Source: Dokdonella_A sp044227025
GTDB lineage: Bacteria > Pseudomonadota > Gammaproteobacteria > Xanthomonadales > Rhodanobacteraceae
Reading direction: 5' to 3'
Assembly: GCF_044227025.1 (NCBI RefSeq)
Contig: NZ_JBGAFX010000002.1
Span: forward strand, 248,001 to 312,000
Length of the DNA stretch: 64,000 nt
Every line of letters begins with the position of its first letter. Positions within the stretch are counted from its first letter, which is position 1. Position numbers and translations under genes: made by a program. Under the pieces are notes generated by a model that ran no database searches, was not told where the DNA came from, and worked only from the letters and a program-made list of their open reading frames with translations. Shown here in pieces: positions 49,577-57,830 of this stretch.

Positions 49577-50429
49577 GGGAGACCTTGTTGCGCAGCAGGA
49601 TCGCGCGGGAGAGGATGCTGAGGAGCAGGACGAACACGGTGACCACGAACGCGCCCGCCCAGGCGAGCGCCTGCCAAGATTCGTACGGGCTCATCGCGTA
49701 CTGGAAGATCACCACCGGCATGCTCGCCATCGGCGCGCTCATGTCGTGGCTCCAGTACTGGTTGTTGAGCGCGGTGAAGAGCAGGGGAGCGGTTTCGCCG
49801 CTGATGCGTGCGAGCGCGAGCAGGATCCCGGTGACGATGCCGGGCAGGGCGGAGCGGTACAGCACCTGCAACGTCACCTTCCACTGCGGGATGCCGAGCG
49901 AAAGGGCGGCTTCGCGCATCGTGCTCGGGACCAGTTGCAGCATTTCATCGGTGGTGCGCACGACCACCGGAATCACGATCAGCGCCAGCGCGATCGCGCC
50001 GGCCCAGCCGGAGAAGTGGCCGAGCGGCCGCACGACCAGGGTGTAGACGAACAGGCCAAGCACGATCGACGGCGCCGACAGCAGGATGTCGTTGAGGAAC
50101 CGGACCGTTTCTCCGAGCGCCTTCTTCTTCGCGAACTCGGCCAGCCAGGTGCCGGCGGCGACACCGATCGGCGTGCCGATGAGGATCGCCGCAATGCTCA
50201 TCACGAGACTGCCGAACAAGGCATTCGCGAGACCGCCTTCTGCACCCGGCGGCGGCGTCATCTGGGTGAACAGGCCGGGCTTCATCGCGGCGATGCCGTG
50301 GCGCAGCGTGGTCCACAGGATCCACACCAGCCAGAACAGGCCGAATGCCGCGCACAGGCCCGACACGATCAGGTTGAAGCCGTTGACGAGACGGCGCTTG
50401 CGATAGAGGCGATCGGCGACGGCACTCAT
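49569..50429 (-). CDS. pstA: Phosphate ABC transporter permease PstA
   Basis: 286 residues, six membrane helices, with the EAA-type loop DEMLQLVPSTMREAALSLGIPQWKV that contacts PstB. The N-terminus MSAVADRLYRKRRLVNGFN is cytoplasmic. It overlaps pstC by ATGA upstream and pstB by eight bases downstream, so the four genes are translationally coupled. Confidence 0.96.
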   Translation of the reverse strand: MSAVADRLYRKRRLVNGFNLIVSGLCAAFGLFWLVWILWTTLRHGIAAMKPGLFTQMTPPPGAEGGLANALFGSLVMSIAAILIGTPIGVAAGTWLAEFAKKKALGETVRFLNDILLSAPSIVLGLFVYTLVVRPLGHFSGWAGAIALALIVIPVVVRTTDEMLQLVPSTMREAALSLGIPQWKVTLQVLYRSALPGIVTGILLALARISGETAPLLFTALNNQYWSHDMSAPMASMPVVIFQYAMSPYESWQALAWAGAFVVTVFVLLLSILSRAILLRNKVSHD

Positions 50430-51424
50430 TTCGTGCCCTCCTGTCGCGACAGCCGGCGCAGCATGAGCTTCGCGGCGGCAAGCACGACGAAGGTGACGAT
50501 GAACAGCAGGAACCCGAGGGCGATCAGCGACGAGCGGTAGATTTCGGAATCGGCTTCGGTGAATTCGTTGGCGATCGTCGCCGCGATCGAGTTGCCAGGT
50601 TCGAGCAATGACGCGGACAATCGATGTGCATTGCCGAGCACGAACGTAACCGCCATCGTCTCGCCGAGCGCACGCCCGAGGCCGAGGAAGACGCCGCCGA
50701 TCACCGCCGAGCGTGTGTACGGCAGCACGATGTCCCACACGACTTCCCAGGTGGTCGAGCCCAGCGCGTAGGCGGACTCCTTCAGGCGCGTCGGCACGGT
50801 CAGGAATACCTCGCGCATGACCGACGAGATGAACGGGATCACCATGATCGCGAGCACGATGCCCGCGGTCAGCATGCCGATGCCGAGCGGCGGTCCGGTG
50901 AACAGCGCGCCGATCAACGGCCAGTGGCCGAGGTGGTCGTTGAGCCACGGCGTCACGTATTCGCCCATGATCGGCACGAACACGAACAGGCCCCACATGC
51001 CGTAGATGATCGAAGGAATGCCGGCGAGCAGCTCGATCGCCGCGGACACCGGTCCGCGCAACCAGCTCGGCGCGACCTCGGTCAGGAACAGCGCGATACC
51101 GAAGCTGACCGGCACCGCGATCAGCATCGCGATGAGTGCCGTGACGATCGTGCCGTAGATCGGCACGAGCGCCCCGAACTGGTGGTTGACCGCATCCCAT
51201 TCGGTCGAGAACAGAAAGCCCAAGCCGAACGTGCTGAACGCTTCGCGACCACCCCACAGCATCGACAACGCGGTGCCGACAAGCGCCGCGAGCACGAGCA
51301 TGCCCGCGGCGGCCACGATCCAGCGGAAGATGGCGTCGGCGCGTGCATCACGCACATCGCGCCGACCCGCGTCGACGAATGCGCCGTTCGTTGCAGCGGT
51401 GATTGCGTTGCTGTTGGCGGCCAT
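50426..51424 (-). CDS. pstC: Phosphate ABC transporter permease PstC
   Basis: 332 residues with six membrane helices. Hallmarks are EWDAVNHQFGALVPIYGTIVTALIAMLIAVPVSFGIA in family order, LLAGIPSIIYGMWGLFVFVP, the coupling loop RLKESAYALGSTTWEVV and GLGRALGETMAV. The N-terminus before about residue 45 is variable. The ATG at 51424 is used; ribosome sites in this stretch are weak and a start at 51541 would add 39 residues. The pstS gene ends 121 bases upstream. Confidence 0.94.
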   Translation of the reverse strand: MAANSNAITAATNGAFVDAGRRDVRDARADAIFRWIVAAAGMLVLAALVGTALSMLWGGREAFSTFGLGFLFSTEWDAVNHQFGALVPIYGTIVTALIAMLIAVPVSFGIALFLTEVAPSWLRGPVSAAIELLAGIPSIIYGMWGLFVFVPIMGEYVTPWLNDHLGHWPLIGALFTGPPLGIGMLTAGIVLAIMVIPFISSVMREVFLTVPTRLKESAYALGSTTWEVVWDIVLPYTRSAVIGGVFLGLGRALGETMAVTFVLGNAHRLSASLLEPGNSIAATIANEFTEADSEIYRSSLIALGFLLFIVTFVVLAAAKLMLRRLSRQEGTK

Positions 51425-51545
51425 GGCGTCGTCGTCGCGGTTCGGATAGGCGCAGTCGCAAGTCGCAGAGAGGGATGGTGCCCGCGGTGACGTGGGCCGC
51501 GGAACACCATCCCCATCCGCACCTGCCTTGCTGAACGTCAAACTT

Positions 51546-52568
51546 TCAGAGCTTGACCTGTGCCTGCCAGTACGATTCGATCTGCTCGGTCAGCGCCTTC
51601 GGCAGCGGCACGTAGTCGAGTTCCTCGGCCTGGCTCGCGCCGTTCTCGTACGCCCACTTGAAGAAATCGAGCGCGGCCTTGGTGCCGGCGCTGTTCTTCG
51701 GCTGCTTGTAGACGAGGATGAAGTTCGTCGCGGTGATCGGCCAGGAGTTCTCGCCCGGCGCGTTGGTGATCACGAGGAAGAAGTCCTGCGCGTTCTTCCA
51801 GTCGGCACTCGCGGCGGCGGCCTGGAAGCTGGTCAGGCTCGGCTGCACGAACTGGCCGGCGGCGTTCTGCACCGAGGCGTAGGTCATCTTGTTCTGCAGC
51901 GCGTAGGCGAGTTCGACGTAGCCGATCGAACCCTTGATCTGCTTGACGTAGGCGGCAACGCCTTCGTTGCCCTTGCCGCCGACGCCGACCGGCCATGACA
52001 CCGCCGTGCCTTCACCGACCTTCGACTTCCATTCCGGCGAAACCTTGGACAGGTAGTTGACGAAGTTGAATGTGGTGCCCGAGCCGTCCGAGCGATGCAC
52101 GATCGTGATCGCCCCATCGGAGAGCTTGAGGTCCGGATTGATCTGCGTGATCGCCGGGTCGTTCCACTTGGTGACCTTGCCCTGGTAGATGTCGGCGAGC
52201 AGCGGGCCGGTGAAACGGATCTTGCCGGCGTCGACGCCATCGATGTTGACGACCGGCACGACGCCGCCGATCACCGACGGGAACTGGGCGAGACCGGCAT
52301 CGTCGAGTTCCTTCGGCGAAAGCGGCTTGTCCGACGAACCGAACACGACCGTGCCGGCCTTGATCTGCGCGATGCCGCCGCCGGAACCGATTGACTGGTA
52401 GTTGATCTTGTTGCCGGTGGCGTTGTTGTAGCTGTCCGACCACTTGGACAGGATCGGATAGATGAAAGTCGCACCGGCACCGGTGATGTCGGCGGCCTGC
52501 GCGGACGCGGCGCCGATGACGGTCGCCAGACCGGCCGCGATGAAGCGGTACTTGATCGAGTTGGACAC
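51546..52568 (-). CDS. pstS: Periplasmic phosphate-binding protein PstS
   Basis: 340 residues from a GTG at 52568, preceded on the minus strand by GAGGAG. Signal peptide MSNSIKYRFIAAGLATVIGA, cleavage after SAQA, mature start ADITGAGATFIYPI. Phosphate-binding loops include GATF, GSGGGIAQI, FGSSDKPLS and RSDGSGTTFNFV. It captures phosphate for PstCAB. It is the first gene of the operon, 75 bases downstream of a near-perfect Pho box, so it should be induced by phosphate starvation. Confidence 0.97.
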   Translation of the reverse strand: MSNSIKYRFIAAGLATVIGAASAQAADITGAGATFIYPILSKWSDSYNNATGNKINYQSIGSGGGIAQIKAGTVVFGSSDKPLSPKELDDAGLAQFPSVIGGVVPVVNIDGVDAGKIRFTGPLLADIYQGKVTKWNDPAITQINPDLKLSDGAITIVHRSDGSGTTFNFVNYLSKVSPEWKSKVGEGTAVSWPVGVGGKGNEGVAAYVKQIKGSIGYVELAYALQNKMTYASVQNAAGQFVQPSLTSFQAAAASADWKNAQDFFLVITNAPGENSWPITATNFILVYKQPKNSAGTKAALDFFKWAYENGASQAEELDYVPLPKALTEQIESYWQAQVKL

Positions 52569-52642
52569 GCGGGACTCCTCACATGGAAAGGCGGACCGGC
52601 TTTCGCCGATGCCGCGCTTTGTAGGCCCGCGCAGTTGCAGAA

Positions 52643-52662
52643 CGATGAGAGTTTTGTGACAG
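52643..52662 (-). promoter_or_regulatory. Pho box upstream of pstS
   Basis: Minus-strand sequence CTGTCACAAAACTCTCATCG: two seven-base half sites, CTGTCAC and CTCTCAT, separated by AAAA, the geometry of PhoB tandem sites. It lies 75 bases before the pstS start codon. Confidence 0.88.
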
Positions 52663-52769
52663 AAAGGTTTCACGGCGTCTTCCCGGATCCCGGGGATCGC
52701 CATAAATCAAGGGAAATCAAACGACTGGGTGGCGGCTTTGGGCTACGCGAATGTGACCGAAACTTGCAA

Positions 52770-53054
52770 TCAGTCGCTCCCGATCGTGTCGGGTCCCTCG
52801 CCGGCGACCTTTTCGTAGCGGCCCTTCTGCGTGCGTCGGTACTTCGTGAAGCCGTGCCTGGCGACATGGTCGTCACGCAGGACATGTGCCTGGCCGCTGA
52901 CCACTGCCGCTGCATGCACTACGCGCCGCACCGGCTGGCCGCATGCGGTGCAGTGGGTCAGGACCGGGTCCGCGACGCGTTCCAGGCGTTCGAAACCGTA
53001 GCAGCACAGCGCGCAGCCAGGGGGATCGAGCGGGATGTATTCCTGGATAGGCAT
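52770..53054 (-). CDS. FmdB-family zinc-ribbon protein
   Basis: 94 residues. MPIQEYIPLDPPGCALCCYGFE and HCTACGQPVRR supply the two CxxC knuckles. The tail GQAHVLRDDHVARHGFTKYRRTQKGRYEKVAGEG is the usual extension in this order. FmdB-type proteins are thought to be regulatory, from work on formamide/amide utilisation, but the role is not settled. It lies between pstS and the lysozyme-inhibitor-like gene, transcribed leftward, 70 bases from the latter. Confidence 0.82.
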   Translation of the reverse strand: MPIQEYIPLDPPGCALCCYGFERLERVADPVLTHCTACGQPVRRVVHAAAVVSGQAHVLRDDHVARHGFTKYRRTQKGRYEKVAGEGPDTIGSD

Positions 53055-53124
53055 GGTGGAAAGATGCGCGCGACGAGTCGCTGTATCAAGCGAGACCGGG
53101 AATCCAACTTCCCGGCGCGCCCGC

Positions 53125-53544
53125 TCAGCTCTTCTTGACGGTCAACTCGTAGGCGGCGGAGGCGCCCTTGATCGCCGCGCCATTGGTGAGGAACAGGCGA
53201 ATGGTGTAGGTGCCGTCTACGCGCGCCTTGACTTCGAGCTTGCTCCTGCCTTCGCCTTCCCTGTGAGGCGCGCCCGGCGGGAACACGTTGAAGAACGTGG
53301 TCTCCTTCTTGTCCTTGACTTCGACGAGGAGCGTTTGTCCGGCGGCGAGGTCGACGGTGTACTCGCGCACGATGTCGGCCGGGCCCTTCAGCTTGCCTTT
53401 GGTCGACGCGTGGTCGGATCCCTTGGCGAACGTGATTGCCTGCGGCGCCGGCGCGGCACTCGCCAATGCCGGCAATCCGGCGAGGGCAGTTGCCAGCAGC
53501 AGGGCGATGGCGCGCACGGCGCGTGGCTGCTTGAATGGGTTCAC
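53125..53544 (-). CDS. Periplasmic protein resembling g-type lysozyme inhibitor (PliG)
   Basis: 139 residues from a GTG at 53544 with GGAGG upstream on the minus strand. The signal peptide is RAIALLLATALAGLPALASA. The mature domain has ITFAKGSDHASTKGKLKG, YTVDLAAGQTLLVEV, TTFFNVFPPG and DGTYTIRLFLTNGAAIKGASAAYELTV. The spacing of FAKG, AGQxL, FNV.PPG and YT(I/V)R.(F/Y)L matches PliG and related PPC-like folds. PliG protects Gram-negative cells from animal g-type lysozyme. Function here is inferred from that resemblance; the RR..Y region typical of PliG is weak. Confidence 0.6.
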   Translation of the reverse strand: MNPFKQPRAVRAIALLLATALAGLPALASAAPAPQAITFAKGSDHASTKGKLKGPADIVREYTVDLAAGQTLLVEVKDKKETTFFNVFPPGAPHREGEGRSKLEVKARVDGTYTIRLFLTNGAAIKGASAAYELTVKKS

Positions 53545-53581
53545 GCAATCCTCCAATCAAAAAACAGATGCAATGCGGACA

Positions 53582-54232
53582 TCACGCGGGCATCGCCAGC
53601 GGGCGATTGCTCGTTTCCAGATGCCGCCAACGGTTGACGATATCGCAGAACAGTTCGGCCGTGCGCTCGGTGTCGTACACGGCCGAATGCGCCTCGCGGG
53701 GGTCCCATGCTCGTCCCGAGGCCTCAACCGCACGACTCAGCACGGTCTGGCCATAGGCGAGGCCGGCCAGCGAGACGGTGTCGAAGCAGCTGAACGGATG
53801 GAACGGACTGCGCTTGTGCTCGGTGCGGCGGATTGCGGCGTTGAGGAAGCCGAGATCGAACGCCGCGTTGTGCCCGACCAGCACCGCGCGCTGGCAATCG
53901 CTCTCGCGCATCGCGGCACGGATCGGTCGGAAGACCAGGTCGAGCGCTTCCTTCTCCGGCAGCGCGCCACGCAGCGGATGAGTCGGGTCGATGCCGGTGA
54001 TCTCAAGCGATTTGGGATCCAGTTCGGAACCCGCGAACGGCTCGACGTGGGTCGACACGACCGGATCGGCGTGGACGATGCCGGAGTCGTCCATGCGCAC
54101 GGTGGAGATCGCGATCTCGAGCAGCGCATGGCGTTCGCAATCGAAACCGCCGGTCTCGACGTCGACGATCACGGGAAGGAAGCCACGAAAGCGCTGCGCC
54201 ATGCGCATCGCGGTGGAAGAACTGCTGGTCAT
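53582..54232 (-). CDS. rnt: Ribonuclease T
   Basis: 216 residues from the ATG at 54232. DEDDh exonuclease fold: Exo I VIVDVETGGFDCERHALLEIA (Asp and Glu), Exo II GHNAAFDLGFLNAAI, Exo III HSAVYDTERTAELFCDIV with the catalytic His. SPFHPFSCFDTVSLAGLAYG is characteristic of RNase T. It trims the 3' ends of tRNA and other stable RNAs. Frames extending to 54385 run into non-homologous intergenic sequence. It lies 37 bases from the divergently phased inhibitor-like gene on the same strand. Confidence 0.95.
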   Translation of the reverse strand: MTSSSSTAMRMAQRFRGFLPVIVDVETGGFDCERHALLEIAISTVRMDDSGIVHADPVVSTHVEPFAGSELDPKSLEITGIDPTHPLRGALPEKEALDLVFRPIRAAMRESDCQRAVLVGHNAAFDLGFLNAAIRRTEHKRSPFHPFSCFDTVSLAGLAYGQTVLSRAVEASGRAWDPREAHSAVYDTERTAELFCDIVNRWRHLETSNRPLAMPA

Positions 54233-54427
54233 CCCGCGAGCATAGCAAGCCGCGCCGAACCGTGCCGCAGTGCCGACCTGTCTCGGTAGGCTTGCATCCG
54301 GTCGCGTCGAGTACAGCGAGTGTCGGCAACCACGGATTTCTTGCCTTTCGTGTTGAGCGCGGCGAAGCGGAGTCGAAACACCCAACGCGACCTTTCGACT
54401 CCGGGCCCCGCGCGCCTGCGCCCAGGG

Positions 54428-55120
54428 TCAACGGACCGGGTGTTGGGCCGCGCGGCGCGCGTTCGTGGCACGCCAACCGAACCACGCCAGCACGACGCCG
54501 AGCACGAGCAGGGTGGCGCCGAATTTCGGCAGCAGCATCAGGAACGGAATGCCGACGACTGCGCAGGCGAGCGACCACGCGAGCGGATCGTCGATCGCGG
54601 GTCGCGTGTCGCGCGTGCGAAGCACACGCGACAACCAATGGTCGAGACTGAACTTGCCGGCACCATTGAAGATCAACGGCAGCAACATCACCGCGAACAG
54701 CAGCGGCAGCTTGAAATTCCCGTGTCCCATGTCCTTGATCGCGTAGCCCTTGGCAAGATCGCTCCACATCGACCACATATCCGGCCAATGCACCGCTGCG
54801 GTCGCGACGAAGGTCACGAACAGCAACGAGAACGCGGCAATGCGCGTGCCGAGGCCGAACCAGATCAGCAGCGCACCGATGATTTCGGTCCACGTCGACA
54901 GCGTCCAGCTGAAGCCTGCCGGAAGCTGGTCGAACGGGAATGGAAAACGTTGCTGGATATCGGCGAACCAGTTTTCGCCGTGCAACTTCTCCAGCCCCGA
55001 CTCCCAGAACTCCCAGCCCATGATCAGGCGAAGCACGAGCGGCGGCAGCGTTTCGCCGGCGCCGCGCAGGCGTGCCGTGACGAGGTTCCAGTTGGCGGAC
55101 AGCGAGGCGATGGCGCTCAT
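54428..55120 (-). CDS. DoxX family membrane protein
   Basis: 230 residues with four to five membrane helices: a first helix after LPPLVLRLIMGWEFWESGLEKLHG, then TEIIGALLIWFGLGTRIAAFSLLFVTFVATAAVHW in order, a helix at FKLPLLFAVMLLPLIFNGAGKFSLDHWL, and a C-terminal pair (LAWSLACAVVGIPFLMLLP, LVLGVVLAWFGW). The DoxX core is in residues 20-170. Family members are linked to quinone reduction or redox stress; the role is not fixed. The 195 bases downstream to rnt hold no gene. Confidence 0.82.
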   Translation of the reverse strand: MSAIASLSANWNLVTARLRGAGETLPPLVLRLIMGWEFWESGLEKLHGENWFADIQQRFPFPFDQLPAGFSWTLSTWTEIIGALLIWFGLGTRIAAFSLLFVTFVATAAVHWPDMWSMWSDLAKGYAIKDMGHGNFKLPLLFAVMLLPLIFNGAGKFSLDHWLSRVLRTRDTRPAIDDPLAWSLACAVVGIPFLMLLPKFGATLLVLGVVLAWFGWRATNARRAAQHPVR

Positions 55121-55353
55121 CAGAGGCTCCGGTGGTCGGTGGCGATCGGGCGATGGCGCCAATGACCGGCGGCACGGAGGATTGCTTGCAAGAACCCCCG
55201 ACGTGCCAGGCGATGCCGTGGCGACCGTGAACATTGCTGAATCCTCCCTGCGCGTGTGCGCGCCGCGGTCGGCGAACCGCTTGCGAGGCTCGCCACGGGC
55301 AGAGTAGTGTCGCCCTCGATCGCCGTTCCCGGCGCGAGATTGGAGAGGGATCC

Positions 55354-56229
55354 ATGCTCTGGCAGAAAGCGCGGCGCAGCGACAACGTGGTCGAGGACGA
55401 AGGTGGCGGCGGTGGCGGCGGCGGTTTCGGCGGCGGTCGCGGTCTGGGCCTCGGCGGCATCATCCTGGTCGTGATCGCCAGCCTGATCTTCCACAAGAAT
55501 CCGCTCGAGATCCTGCAACTGCTCGGCGGCATCGGCGGCGGCGAGGATGCAGGCAGCACGCAGCAGACGGTGCCGGCCGGAAACGACCAGCAGACCGACT
55601 TCGTCAAGGCCGTACTCGGCAGCACGGAAGATGTTTGGGGCGAGATGTTCCAGGCCAGCGGACAACGCTATCCCGCGCCGCGCCTCGTGCTGTTCCATGG
55701 CGGTGTGCAGTCGGCCTGTGGCGCGGCATCGGCAGCGATGGGACCGTTCTATTGCCCCGGCGATCGCCAGGTCTATCTCGACCTCGACTTCTTCCAGGAA
55801 ATGCAGCAGCGCTTCCACGCGGCCGGTGATTTCGCGCGTGCGTACGTGGTCGCGCACGAGGTCGGCCACCACATCCAGAATCTCACCGGCGTAATGGAAC
55901 AGGTCGAACGCGCAGCCCAGGGCGGCCAGCCGATGCAGGGAGCGGACGGTTTGTCGGTGCGCCAGGAATTGCAAGCCGACTGCTTCGCCGGCGTGTGGGC
56001 GAACCACGCCCAGCAGAAGCTCAACTGGCTCGAGGACGGCGACGTCGAGGCCGCCTTGAATGCAGCGAACCAGATCGGTGACGACACCCTGCAGAAGCAG
56101 GCGCGCGGCTACGCAGTGCCGGATTCGTTCACCCACGGCAGCTCGGCGGAGCGCGTGCGCTGGTTCCGCAGCGGATTCTCCTCGGGCAGCATCAAGAGTT
56201 GCGATACGTTCGCCGCCACGCAGCTCTGA
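55354..56229 (+). CDS. ypfJ: Neutral zinc metallopeptidase, YpfJ family
   Basis: 291 residues. A Gly-rich N-terminus (VVEDEGGGGGGGGFGGGRG) leads to one membrane helix (GLGGIILVVIASLIF). The soluble domain has ACGAASAAMGPFYCPGDRQVYLDL, the zinc site H168ExxH in VVAHEVGHHIQ, and RQELQADCFAGVWA supplying the third ligand. GGAGAGGG precedes the ATG. It is anchored in the inner membrane, with substrate unknown. It ends at a REP-like palindrome shared with the convergent cyclophilin gene. Confidence 0.92.
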   Translation: MLWQKARRSDNVVEDEGGGGGGGGFGGGRGLGLGGIILVVIASLIFHKNPLEILQLLGGIGGGEDAGSTQQTVPAGNDQQTDFVKAVLGSTEDVWGEMFQASGQRYPAPRLVLFHGGVQSACGAASAAMGPFYCPGDRQVYLDLDFFQEMQQRFHAAGDFARAYVVAHEVGHHIQNLTGVMEQVERAAQGGQPMQGADGLSVRQELQADCFAGVWANHAQQKLNWLEDGDVEAALNAANQIGDDTLQKQARGYAVPDSFTHGSSAERVRWFRSGFSSGSIKSCDTFAATQL

Positions 56230-56251
56230 CCGCGAGCGAGCTACCTTTCCT

Positions 56252-56320
56252 TGTGGGATCGGCGGAAGCCGCGATGCTCGCCGGATCGGCATGAGCATCG
56301 CGGCTTCCGCCGCTCCCACA
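56252..56320. repeat. REP-like palindrome, copy 2
   Basis: Inverted arms 56252-56279 and 56293-56320, 28 bases with a single mismatch, around a 13-base loop. Arms share the GTGGGA(G/T)CGGCGG core and the rest of the sequence with the palindrome at 47023-47098. It lies between two convergent genes, where it could end transcription from both sides although no U tract follows. Confidence 0.88.
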
Positions 56321-56332
56321 GGAGCAGGTATA

Positions 56333-57250
56333 TCAATGAGTCGGCGGCTTGCGGGCCGGCAACGGCACATTGCACAGCCCGATCTTGCCAGCGGGCTGCT
56401 TGTACCAGTCGTCGCGGCGATTTCGGCGTGATTCGACCAGCGCGCTGAAGGTCTCGGTGTCGGTGCGCAGCAGTTGCAGCGGCGTGCGTTCGGATTCCGG
56501 CACGTCCACAGCAAGGCGCAGCGACTTGATCGTGACGCGCTGTTCCGGTTTGTCGTAGAAGCCGAGCGCAGCGGTTCCGCGCGGCAGGCTTGCGAGCAGT
56601 TCCATGCCCTGGACCACACGGCCGACGAGCGCGATATTGCGGTCGAGCTGGCGCGGAGCCTCGCCGATCACGACGTACAGTTCGGCGCCACTGCCACTGT
56701 CCACGCTGTTGTCGCGTCCGGCACCGACCATGCCGTAGCAATGCGCGAGCCAGGTCTTGCCGGATTTCGGATCGCGCGCTACCGGCATGCCGTCGCTGAA
56801 CCCGACTTCGGGCGCGTACACATCTCCATCGGGCAGGCGCGTGAACGGCAGTTCCTTGTCGATGCCACGCTCGAATTCCGGCGCGACCGTTTTCGATGCC
56901 TTGCCGAGTGCGCGGGCCTTGTCCTTCTCCTCCGCGTTCGGATCACCCCACTGCGTGACGAAATTGTCCTGCACGCGCAGGATCGCGAGGCCGTCGAAAT
57001 AGCGCTCATGCGCCATCGTGCGCAGGTTTGCCGCATGCAGTGGCGCGTACGCCGGCGCCAGCTCGATCACGACCCGACCGTCGGCGAGATCGAGGTAGAG
57101 CGTGTTCTCGGCAGCGGGCGTGCGCCAGTCGGTGGGCGTCGACGCATCCAGCACCTGCTGCATGGTCCGACCTTTCGCCGGAGCATCGGCCTGCGCGGGA
57201 GCGCAGGCGAGTGCGAGGGAGGCGGCGAGACAGCGAAGAATGGCGGACAT
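56333..57250 (-). CDS. Exported peptidylprolyl isomerase (cyclophilin type)
   Basis: 305 residues with a signal peptide (ILRCLAASLALACAPAQA, cleavage near 22). The cyclophilin domain (about 48-245) shows NTLYLDLADGRVVIELAPAYAPLHAANLRTMAHERYFDGLAILRVQDNFVTQWGDP in sequence order, then GMVGAGRDNSVDSGSGAELYVVIGEAPRQLDRNIALVGRVVQGME. About 60 C-terminal residues are outside the core. The active-site Arg is retained in LRVQDNF (canonical FHRxxxxF is altered), so activity may be modest. Periplasmic folding helper. Confidence 0.85.
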   Translation of the reverse strand: MSAILRCLAASLALACAPAQADAPAKGRTMQQVLDASTPTDWRTPAAENTLYLDLADGRVVIELAPAYAPLHAANLRTMAHERYFDGLAILRVQDNFVTQWGDPNAEEKDKARALGKASKTVAPEFERGIDKELPFTRLPDGDVYAPEVGFSDGMPVARDPKSGKTWLAHCYGMVGAGRDNSVDSGSGAELYVVIGEAPRQLDRNIALVGRVVQGMELLASLPRGTAALGFYDKPEQRVTIKSLRLAVDVPESERTPLQLLRTDTETFSALVESRRNRRDDWYKQPAGKIGLCNVPLPARKPPTH

Positions 57251-57375
57251 GCGCGGTTCTCCAATGGGGCGTCCAGTCTACGGGAAGCAGCCGCTGGCCG
57301 GTCAGGCCGGCGACGCGACCCGCGGCGATGGCTGCCGTATGATGCGGGACAGGTACGGGACGAAGGAGGGGAGAC

Positions 57376-57789
57376 ATGATCGACAAACTGCTCGACCGCC
57401 ATCGCGATGTAGTCATCCTGCTCGCGCGCGTCCTGCTGATGGCGCTGTTCGTCATCTCCGGGTGGAGCAAACTGACGGATTTCGCGGGAACCGTCGCCTA
57501 CATGGAATATCTGAAGACGCCGATGCCGTCGGTAGCCGCCGGCATCGCGGTTGCCATGGAGGTCGGTGTCGGCATCGCATTGCTGGCAGGGGTCTGGGTC
57601 CGGCCGCTCTCGCTGGCGCTCGCGATTTTCGTCGCAGGCGCCGCGCTCATCGGTCATCCGTTCTGGTCGATGATCGGAGCGGAGCGGGCCCTCAACTTGA
57701 CGCATTTCCTCAAGGACATGTCGATCATGGGCGGCCTCCTGCTGCTGGCAATCACGGGCGGCGGACGCTTCGCATTGACGAAGGCGTAG
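57376..57789 (+). CDS. DoxX family membrane protein, small form
   Basis: 137 residues, four membrane helices: VVILLARVLLMALFVISGWSKLTDF, VAAGIAVAMEVGVGIALLAGVWV, LALAIFVAGAALIGHPFW and SIMGGLLLLAITGG. The pattern GWSKLTDFAGTVAYMEYLKTPMP is typical of DoxX/YqjF proteins. AGGAGGGGAGA directly upstream is a very strong ribosome site. A role in redox or membrane stress is suspected for the family. It is divergent from the cyclophilin gene, with 125 bases between. Confidence 0.9.
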   Translation: MIDKLLDRHRDVVILLARVLLMALFVISGWSKLTDFAGTVAYMEYLKTPMPSVAAGIAVAMEVGVGIALLAGVWVRPLSLALAIFVAGAALIGHPFWSMIGAERALNLTHFLKDMSIMGGLLLLAITGGGRFALTKA

Positions 57790-57802
57790 GCCATGCCCCG
57801 CG

Positions 57803-57830
57803 AGGCCTGATCGGGATGCTGGTCAGGCCT
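57803..57830. terminator. Possible bidirectional terminator hairpin
   Basis: AGGCCTGA (57803-57810) is perfectly complementary to TCAGGCCT (57823-57830) across a 12-base loop, between the convergent DoxX and PHA depolymerase genes. It overlaps the stop codon of the latter. There is no U tract, so termination strength is uncertain. Confidence 0.4.
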
